Assembly: GCF_035046485.1 (NCBI RefSeq)
Contig: NC_085138.1
Span: 270,797,694-270,861,693, forward strand
Length of the DNA stretch: 64,000 nt
Direction of reading: 5' to 3'
Origin: Aedes albopictus
Taxonomy: Eukaryota > Arthropoda > Insecta > Diptera > Culicidae
The first letter of the stretch is position 1; every line of letters begins with the position of its first letter. Below, piece after piece: positions 57,085 through 64,000 of this stretch. A model generated the notes under the pieces. That model had not been told where the DNA came from. It worked only from the letters and a program-made list of their open reading frames with translations, and ran no database searches. Made by a program: the position numbers and the translations under genes.

Positions 57085-57256
57085 TGTAATATCCATTAAA
57101 ACTGGATATAAGGGGGCCATTCTTTAAGGCTAATAAAAAGACGTTGGTATACGGTCATGGTTTACATAGAACTAAACTTTATTTCGAAGATGGTTACATT
57201 CGTATTTCTGTTCAGATGGAACTCATTAAAAATGATAACCCTTTCATGCCACTACA
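57085..57256 (-). repeat. LTR (3' LTR in minus orientation)
   Basis: 172 bp, TG...CA ends (plus strand TGTAATATCC ... GCCACTACA), matching 59127-59298 without a visible difference. Confidence 0.93.
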
Positions 57257-57915
57257 ACTCCTTCCTCCTATAGTAATAGCTTATATTAGCTAAATTTGCA
57301 AATGTTATCATTTTCTCTCCTACTCTAGCATATTTACAAATATTCAGACTGCTTTACAAAGCCCGTAACAATGAATATGTTAAATTAGATAACTGACTAT
57401 TTCTCAGTAATAAACATAATCATGATTTGTTTTCTTGTTCATTTTTTTTTTCTATTTTTGGAAACCTCTTATTAGCACCCAACACTCCTCTCCTCTCTCA
57501 AGCAGAAGCTTTACACAAGCCATGTGTGCATGCTCATGCTCATCGTATTCCTATTCATTTATAAAACAAGCGAGAATTACCCCACGTGTCCTGATAATAA
57601 TTATTATTTAGCACAAACATATTGTCATAAACTCCTTCTCAATTAAAAAACCACTGACAACAAATATACAAATTGTCCTAAAAATACACTTGGAAGGGAA
57701 AAAAAAGTAGAATAGTGCACCAAACACACAGACTAAAAATGAACTTAAAAAAAAACCTAATCAGCCCTGTCGCACTAAATCATTCACAACTTGTTCAAAT
57801 GCAATGGTTATCAAAACGCCAATCAGCACCAGTAACTCGTCGCTCAGCTATCCTCTATGCTGTCCACATCCATAACACGATAGGGAAATCCATCACTGTG
57901 GGCCGGTCGATAGTA

Positions 57916-58140
57916 GGGAATCGCGCTACTTGGGCGGTGGCTTCTATATTCGTCTGTTTTCCACTATAACTCAGTCAATCTTGAACCAATTGACACAATT
58001 CTTGGAATGCGGTGAGATAGGTATAGTATCTACCCGTGTACAAAATTTCAAGTCAATCGGTTCAAAATTGACCGAGTTACAGTGGAAAACAGACGAAAAT
58101 AACAGACGAAGAAAACCACCGCCCAAGTAGCGCGATACCC
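57916..58140. mobile_element. 225-bp TA-flanked palindromic MITE inside the LTR element
   Basis: Ends GGGAATCGCGCTACTTGGGC and the complement of GGGTATCGCGCTACTTGGGC, TA on both sides (57914-57915, 58141-58142). It includes TTTTCCACTRTAACTC on both arms. It is younger than the LTR body it sits in, unless it was carried along. Confidence 0.85.
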
Positions 58141-59126
58141 TATCATCAGCAGATAATCGTTCGATGAAGCTTCCAACGGCGCCGGCAGGTCACAGAAATA
58201 GCAGCAAAACATAACACAATCAAAAATAGGTAGCCATAGCTACTCCAAGGGTGTGCACACAAATGCCAAAAATTGTGTATTGTTCATCATCCCCGGTGTT
58301 GTTCGCTTATTCACCGACATAGCTGCGCATGTATCACCACATTCAAAGTAGAAAGTAGTGCAAAAAGGGTGCTCAGCTACCACAGTTGATAGATGTGGTA
58401 CTCGTTTGAGTTACGCTGAGTTGAAAGAAAAATGGTACCTTATAATCGACCATAAAAAAATTAAATGGAGGGCCACAAAATGCTCTTCAATATTGATTTG
58501 ATAAAAAAAAACGGCTCGCCTCCTAATCCACTAAAAAAAATGTTGCTGGTCAAATATATACACAGAAATAAAAAATAACACATCGCAACACAGTTTTTTT
58601 TTTTTTTTTATTAAAATATGCACGCAAAACTACAAGAAAAAATCCATTTCCGCACTAAAGTTGCTCCATAAAACATTTAAAAAAAAACACCAAAAGATCA
58701 AACAATCACTGGCGGGCGCAATAAAAAAAGCGGAATAAATGGACAAAAAAATCACAACGCAAATTAAAACTCACTACTGCAATAGTAGTTTTTTTATGAA
58801 TTATTCGCACAAAAAAAATTAACAAACACTGAACAGTCACTGCAAAAGATGCTAACCAAAAAATCACGCCAAAAGCAGAAAAACAAACCAACGGTCGTGA
58901 AAGGTACGAAATAAAAAAAAACGTAACATGAACGTTTCAATTTCACAATAAAAAGCACACCAAAAATACACAATATAAAGTTGGAAAATGCACAATATAA
59001 AAAAAACACTAAAGCACGCTTATCACAAAAAAAATATACTGAAAAATTCACACCAAAAGTGAGCGATCACCGACGGTCGTGAAAGGCACAGTACAAATTA
59101 AAAATAATTTTCTCCTCGTCGACAAC

Positions 59127-59298
59127 TGTAATATCCATTAAAACTGGATATAAGGGGGCCATTCTTTAAGGCTAATAAAAAGACGTTGGTATACGGTCAT
59201 GGTTTACATAGAACTAAACTTTATTTCGAAGATGGTTACATTCGTATTTCTGTTCAGATGGAACTCATTAAAAATGATAACCCTTTCATGCCACTACA
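59127..59298 (-). repeat. LTR (5' LTR in minus orientation)
   Basis: Identical to 57085-57256. Followed on the minus strand by GTTGTCGACGAGGAG, a possible primer-binding region, though I could not match it to a tRNA. Confidence 0.93.
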
Positions 59299-59303
59299 GG
59301 TAG

Positions 59304-59868
59304 TAACAGAGATCGTCAGCTTCGTCAGGTGAATCGATCGAAGAAGCGGAGTTGACTACTGTCCACTTCATCAAGGTTGTGGAGGCGTGGATGAAATCCA
59401 GGAAACTAAAAACTGAGATGGTGGTTGTGAACAACCGAAAGTCGGAGCAGCAAGCGCTGATCAGTGTAGGCGATTGCACTTGCTTCGTCAAACACTTGGG
59501 TGTGATGATCGACGAGAGGTTTACCTTCGGTAGCCACGTTGATTACGCCTGCAAAAGAGAGTCCCACAGCTATAGTGGCACTGTCCCGGATGATGTCCAA
59601 TAGCTCTGCGGTGCGGTGTATGCCAGTGTAGGCGCTAGCTTCTTGCTAGTGTCGCTCTCAGGCCATGGTTGCTTCCGACAGTAGCTACATCGTTTCGGTC
59701 ATGCGGGTCCTTCCGAATGTCCGGTTGCCCTTAGAGAAAACGGCAGAACCCGTTTTGTTCGTGTGCCCTCGTTTTTTGATCAATGCGTGACCGCATGCTT
59801 GCCACATCTTATCCAGAGGATGTGTAGAGATGGGTTTGGCTGGAATGCCGTTTCACCCACATCGTTTT
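59304..59868 (+). pseudogene. R1-clade retrotransposon, post-RT remnant
   Basis: The frame after the LTR insert reads VVEAWMKSRKLKTEMVVV, then CTCFVKHLGVMIDERFTF and SHVDYACKRE (59352-59603). These are the conserved blocks C-terminal of the RT palm in R1-group ORF2. Decay increases downstream. A small MITE follows at 59869. Confidence 0.8.
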
Positions 59869-60083
59869 GTAGCTGACACATTCTACCGTGACGTTTCCTT
59901 TTTACACATACTTTTCCAATGAATAATAACTATTCAACAGATCATACTTATTGGAAATTTTACAAGGAATCCAAATATGCAAAAATATTTGAGGGCTTAC
60001 GTTCGAATTTACGAGTTATAGTGAAAAATCTGCCCAAAAAGGCGTCTAAACGTTGTAACGTCACGGTAGAATATGTCAGCTAC
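59869..60083. mobile_element. 215-bp MITE with GTAGCTGACAYATTC ends
   Basis: Imperfect inverted ends of about 27 bp (GTAGCTGACACATTCTACCG and GTAGCTGACATATTCTACCG). No certain TSD. It is non-coding; a 64-codon minus frame crosses the right end and is probably chance. Confidence 0.65.
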
Positions 60084-60844
60084 ATATGAGCAAAGTTGCA
60101 CTCCGTCACTGTCAATGGTAAGCAAATCGCTGATTTTGATAGGCCGACTGCGATCCAAGTCAGCGTGCACTCTATTGAGTCGCCGTAACTTTCCTTGTTC
60201 CATTAGAACTGGACTGACCTTGGGACTGACTGTGATGGTGTGTGGAAATCACTGATAGGCCATCTTTAAAATTCGTTTAAAAATCCAAATGAAGATTTAC
60301 CAAGATGATATTTTAATATGCGGTACAAAATAACAAGTTTTGCATGTTGATCACGAAAAAGTTTTAGTTTTGGCGAAAACCACTAAAATATCATAACAGT
60401 TGCAATGATTGTGATATAGAGTGCGGGTCAACATCAGGACGTACCCTGTCATTGTCGTTTTAATATTGAATGACCAGGAGTGATAGTGACAAATGTGCAA
60501 TATCAGTAGTCCCCTGATAAGGCTGATATTGCGCAACTCTGCATATGAGGTGGCGCGTGGACTCGAAGAATGGCTAGTCCACACGCAATACAAGAGGTGG
60601 TCCAGGGGTTCGGAGTCGGCTTCGTAGGTGCTCTGTGGTCAAAATCGACCCTTACAGCGATTAAGTACTGTGCGTTGCTGTCGTGGCGTCGGTTTACTGG
60701 GTTGGTTTCGGGCCCACGGTTGGAAAGGGGTCCCCGGTGAGGGCCGGGCAGGTGGAAACACTACTGTCAGCAACCTTCTGGTGCAAGTGATAGGGCCTGA
60801 AGGGTAGTAATACCCTTGTCTCCAGAAATAATAGAGTGCATTTG
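60084..60844. other. Unassigned, perhaps R1 3' region
   Basis: GC-rich sequence at 60600-60770 (GGTTGGTTTCGGGCCCACGG ... GTGAGGGCCGGGCAGG) could be the 3' UTR of the R1 copy. No tail fixes it. Confidence 0.35.
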
Positions 60845-61182
60845 TTCTTGAAAATCATCAATATCTTTTAAACGAAATGACGTAGAAACATTCTCCAAGC
60901 ACGAAAATATGCGTACATATTTGAAATCTCTAAAAGCGGTTTCTCGATGACTTTGATGAGAAATTTCAATCAAAAAAGATAAAGCGATAAAACGGTTTGT
61001 TCTAATACCACCCCATGAAAACTAGGGTAAGTGCTCCAAATTTAATCAACACAGTTTTTTCGCTTTATCTGGAAAGAGGGCTTTATTAATAATAACTTTG
61101 TGAAAAACCATATTTATCTAAAAAATCATTTCAAGGCACTTAATGCATATTTCCTTTTAAAGCTTGGTCCTGAACCACTGTG
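60845..61182. mobile_element. Decayed right end of a Transib-like element
   Basis: Matches about 18055-18600 at around 75-80%, including the inverted terminus CACAGTGGTTCAGGACC. The left part is missing. Confidence 0.65.
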
Positions 61183-61254
61183 CACTGAGACAAAGTATGT
61201 AGTTTCCTGAAAGTCACCCAAACATCACTTTTATCTAGATCTTGGCATTTTTGG

Positions 61255-61400
61255 GTTACACTCATTGAAAAAATGTTAGTCTAGAAAAAATTTGAAAACA
61301 CAAAGTATACAAAGTTACTTCAAAATACAAAGTCGCCATATCCATAAAGATTCATTGGATTCATTGGATGGATTGGCGTAAAATTCGTCTATAGACAAAT
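61255..61400. mobile_element. Decayed end of the 3.9-kb transposon family
   Basis: Shares with 44330-44477 the series AAAGTATRCAAAGT, TTCATTG and AAATTCGTCTAT in the same order. It supports that family's terminus lying at or near ATAGACGAATTT. Confidence 0.5.
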
Positions 61401-61405
61401 GTGGG

Positions 61406-61675
61406 GTCTCCAGTTGGCCTAGTGGTTAAGGTTATGGATCGCCAATCCAGAGACGGCGGGTTCGATTCCCGTTTCGGGTGGGAAAAATTTTTTTCGACTC
61501 CCTGGGCATAGTGTATCATTGTACTTGCCTCACAATATACAAACTCATGCAATGGCAGGCAAAGAAAGCCCTTCAATTAATAACTGAGAAAATGCTCAAA
61601 GAACACTAACTTGAAGCGAGGCAGGCCAAGTCCCAGTGGGGACGTAAATCCATAAAGAACAAGAAGAAGAAGAAG
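61406..61675 (+). mobile_element. Feilai SINE, complete
   Basis: tRNA-like head GGTCTCCAGTTGGCCTAGTGG, B box GGGTTCGATTCCCG (about 61460), body shared with 35701-35964, and an (AAG)n tail. Flanks GACAAATG and GACAAATA are a likely short TSD. It inserted next to the decayed end at 61255-61400. Confidence 0.9.
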
Positions 61676-62943
61676 TGACAAATACTCAATTGTTTTACAT
61701 CAAATATTTGTTTTGGTAAAAATACTGAACAGAAAGGCAGGCTTCCGGTTTGATAGATTGTAACACCAGGAAGATAAAAACCTACGAAAAAGCTACTTTT
61801 CACCCATTATCAATTGCGTCAATTTGAACACCCTTCATTGACAGGTCACCCGTTTAATTCAGATGATAAATTGCTGCGAAATGTGTAACCACAAACAGCA
61901 TGGTGAAATTAATTTTCGACACGCCTGATAAGTAACCGTCACTTGTTGGTGCGCCACCTAAAAAAATTGCTAGCGTATGCAAAGTATTGTGTACCAACAA
62001 TACAAGCATCATTAATTTTCCCCCCAATGCACCCACTTTGGCGATCGAGCGGAAGGGACGATAACTGGGCCATAAATTATTGAACATGTTTGAAATTGGA
62101 AAATCCATTCAAGCAAAGATAAGACGCCTGAATCTTCTTTCAATTAATCTTCATTATTGCTAAAAGCTAGTGCTCGTTTTTGCTAATAATCAAACTATGC
62201 ATAGTGGGGTAAGAGCAGTCCGGTCGGTCGGTCCACAGAAGAGCAGGTTCACCTGTGTGTGTGGGTTGGTTGGCAAACATCTTGCCAAAAGAAACAACCT
62301 AGTCAAGCAGCTCCCTTAACTGGACCTTAGTCTCAATCTTTTCCGCAGTGTTCTTAAGGGACTTTTCTCGTACCTACACAACACCCATCTGCGCACACAA
62401 TCTTGCACACATACATACCACACTTGCAGCACCGGATCGGAAGCATCATCTCGGCAGCCGGAGACTTTATCATAATTATCTATCAAGCAGGGGAAGAAGA
62501 GTGCTGATGTTGGTTTATAGTTTATGCTAATCCTTTTCAGAGATTGTACTCCTGGAGAAAGCCCGGTTCAGATGCTGTTCGCCTTAGAAGGAAGCAAGGT
62601 GACCGAATGTTTGCTGCACCCTTATCGTTTTGCAAGAAATTAAAACTCTTGATCTTTGCTACCGGTCGGTAAGACTAAACGATGGCCTAACAAAGTTGAG
62701 AATGAGTTATGCTCCTTTAGAGGTAGCCAGTTGATTCTAATGGGGTTGTGTGCACAAACAGGTATTTAATGCTATGAGCAAGCTGTCAGCTTCCTCCGGT
62801 AAATTTTAAATTCCAAACAGGAAGCTTCTTCTTTTTTGAATTTTATGTTCTGTATACGACATTTTTATCTGATTTACCACTCTTATGTTATTCTGTTATC
62901 TGTTTTCTGTTATCTAATTATTTTTAATATTTTCAGTCCTTAT
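61676..62943. other. Unassigned stretch
   Basis: No element or gene is recognised over about 1.3 kb. Composition is mixed, with short open frames only. Like 6.3-8.4 kb it may be host non-repetitive DNA. Confidence 0.45.
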
Positions 62944-63062
62944 TCTTCTTTTTCATTATGGCTCGACGTTCTCACTGGAACTTGGGCCTACCACTCTTTA
63001 AGTTAGTGTTCTTTGAGCACTTCCACAGTTATTAATTGAAGGGCTTTCTTTGCCTGCCATTG

Positions 63063-63745
63063 CACAATGAGAAAAAATAGGTATAAAACGCGAATAAATT
63101 CAATACCTCTGCTCGGAGTGGATGGATTCGAATGAAATTTTGACATAAACTGCATAAATCTCTACAGTTTCAAATAAAGAGTGTGTCGTTCGCCGCACGA
63201 TGCTGGAAATCCATGAATCGGCCCCGTTTTACCCCATTCTCTCTCTTTTTCACCTTTTGGAAAAATCTTGAAGTGCAAAAGTAATGCTTTCTTTAATTCG
63301 TGTTTGTGTAAAAAACGTAGTATTGAATGGAGCTGGTTTGGCTCACCGCACAGCCATAAAAATTTAAATATCTGCAAATAACCCCGATTTCCCCTATTTC
63401 TTTAAACATTCGCATGCATCTCCGTTCGGAGTGGAACGCAATCGATAGAAGCAGGACCAACTCTATGTCAAATTCCCGATACTATGGAAGTTTTTACACA
63501 AATACGAGTTAAATAAGGCATTTATTTTGCACACCAGTCGGGTTTTTTTCAAAATATGTGAGAAAAAGAGAGCGGGGTAAAACGGGCTCAATACACTGAT
63601 TTCCAGCATCGCGCGGCGTATGACACCCTCTTTATCTGAAACTGTAGAGATTTTTGCAATTTGTGTCAAAATTTCATTCGAATCCATCCACTCCGAGCAG
63701 AGATATTGAATTTATTCGCGTTTATACCTATTTTTTCCCACTGTG
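63063..63745. mobile_element. 683-bp Transib-like MITE
   Basis: Ends CACAATGAGAAAAAATAGG and, inverted, CACAGTGGGAAAAAATAGG, with 5-bp TSD CATTG (63058-63062, 63746-63750). The arms are about 190 bp. The complete Feilai copies give the empty site. It is non-coding. The CACAGTG heptamer and TSD length match the Transib superfamily. Confidence 0.82.
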
Positions 63746-63799
63746 CATTGCATGAATTTGTAAATTGTAAGGCAAGTACAATGATGAACTATGTCCACT

Positions 63800-63951
63800 C
63801 AGACAACCAGTAATCGTATAAGATGTTGCATACGATGATAAAGTGGAGGCCATATACATGCATGATTACATTTAGGCGCATGTCAAATGTACGTATATCT
63901 CCTCCACTCTAACATCTTATTCTACACCCTATACGATCACTGGTTGACTGG
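63800..63951. mobile_element. 152-bp MITE inside Feilai
   Basis: Inverted ends CAGACAACCAGTAATCGTAT and CAGTCAACCAGTGATCGTAT. Feilai sequence breaks off on both sides at the same place. The TSD is not resolved. Confidence 0.7.
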
Positions 63952-64000
63952 GCAGGGTGTTGAGAAAATTTTCCCGACCGGAACGGGAATCGAAACCGTC

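Larger units (their letters stand above)
57085..59298 (-). mobile_element. Small non-autonomous LTR retrotransposon with identical LTRs
   Basis: Two 172-bp LTRs (57085-57256 and 59127-59298) appear identical, and a 5-bp TSD GGTAG flanks the whole (57080-57084, 59299-59303). Orientation is taken as minus. On that strand a purine tract GGAGGAAGGAG lies just before the 3' LTR, and AATAAA lies in the LTR. The internal 1.87 kb is A/T-rich and has no gag or pol frame, so it depends on another element (TRIM/LARD-like). Identical LTRs imply a recent insertion into the R1 copy. Confidence 0.9.
62944..64000 (-). mobile_element. Feilai SINE split by two later insertions, cut by window edge
   Basis: Feilai pieces on the minus strand: 62944-63062 (tail and 3' body), 63746-63799 (middle) and 63952-64000 (towards the B box). 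Between them lie a Transib-like MITE and a second MITE. The tRNA-like head continues beyond the window. Confidence 0.85.

Noticed and set aside
58706..59051. Phe-rich minus-strand frames inside the LTR element taken as possible gag
   Set aside because: They are the complement of A-rich sequence, with extreme Phe/Cys content and no gag motif.

Overview
The window looks like nuclear DNA of an Aedes mosquito, most likely Aedes aegypti or a close relative. The clearest markers are four tRNA-derived SINEs of the Feilai type with (GAA)n tails, several JAM1/RTE-like fragments, LOA- and R1-clade non-LTR retrotransposons, and very many TA-, TTAA- and TWA-flanked MITEs. The base composition is AT-rich, and I found no host gene that I can name. 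Two open stretches (about 7.8-8.2 kb and 18.7-19.0 kb) might be exons, but the evidence is weak. The window reads as an intergenic region or a long intron filled with nested transposable elements.

Layout. 0-6.3 kb: a Feilai tail, two foldback elements (one split by a 253-bp Helitron), an hAT MITE with a perfect 8-bp target-site duplication (TSD), a possible LTR remnant, a LOA reverse-transcriptase tail and a foldback with 600-bp arms. 6.3-8.6 kb: mostly unassigned sequence. 8.6-16.3 kb: one RTE retrotransposon split into three pieces by a 3.4-kb inverted-repeat element, a small TA MITE and a 2.6-kb Transib-like element. 16.5-18.6 kb: a second Transib-like element with a third nested inside it. 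19.7-26.6 kb: SINEs, a LOA-derived retrocopy, a 4.1-kb foldback carrying a PIF/Harbinger MITE, and a 161-bp palindromic MITE. 26.9-35.4 kb: an 8.5-kb pogo-like element inflated by MITEs, a 3-kb Helitron carrying a Ty3/gypsy fragment and a 12-bp minisatellite, and a 3.1-kb Harbinger-like element built from about 18 satellite units in two opposed arrays. 35.5-38.8 kb: an RTE fragment with a Feilai insertion, then a 2.1-kb TIR element with another minisatellite and the second 161-bp MITE.

40.6-44.5 kb holds the best gene in the window. It is a nearly intact transposase-like protein of about 760 codons on the minus strand, with one intron and a single one-base break in a run of nine A, inside 440-bp terminal inverted repeats. 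44.8-50 kb: a TA-flanked element with a SINE and a MITE inside, a LOA retrotransposon on the minus strand, and a Ty3/gypsy-type solo LTR. 50-54 kb: a palindromic MITE, a pogo-like element, an RTE fragment and unassigned sequence. 54.4-60 kb: an R1-clade retrotransposon split by a 2.2-kb LTR element whose two 172-bp LTRs are identical. 60.8-64 kb: relics of elements seen earlier, a Feilai copy, and a last Feilai copy split by a Transib-like MITE and another MITE.

The genes do not form a pathway. The information lies in the order of insertions, which several empty sites and TSDs allow one to read. All family names were assigned by eye from motifs, termini and TSDs, without database searches.
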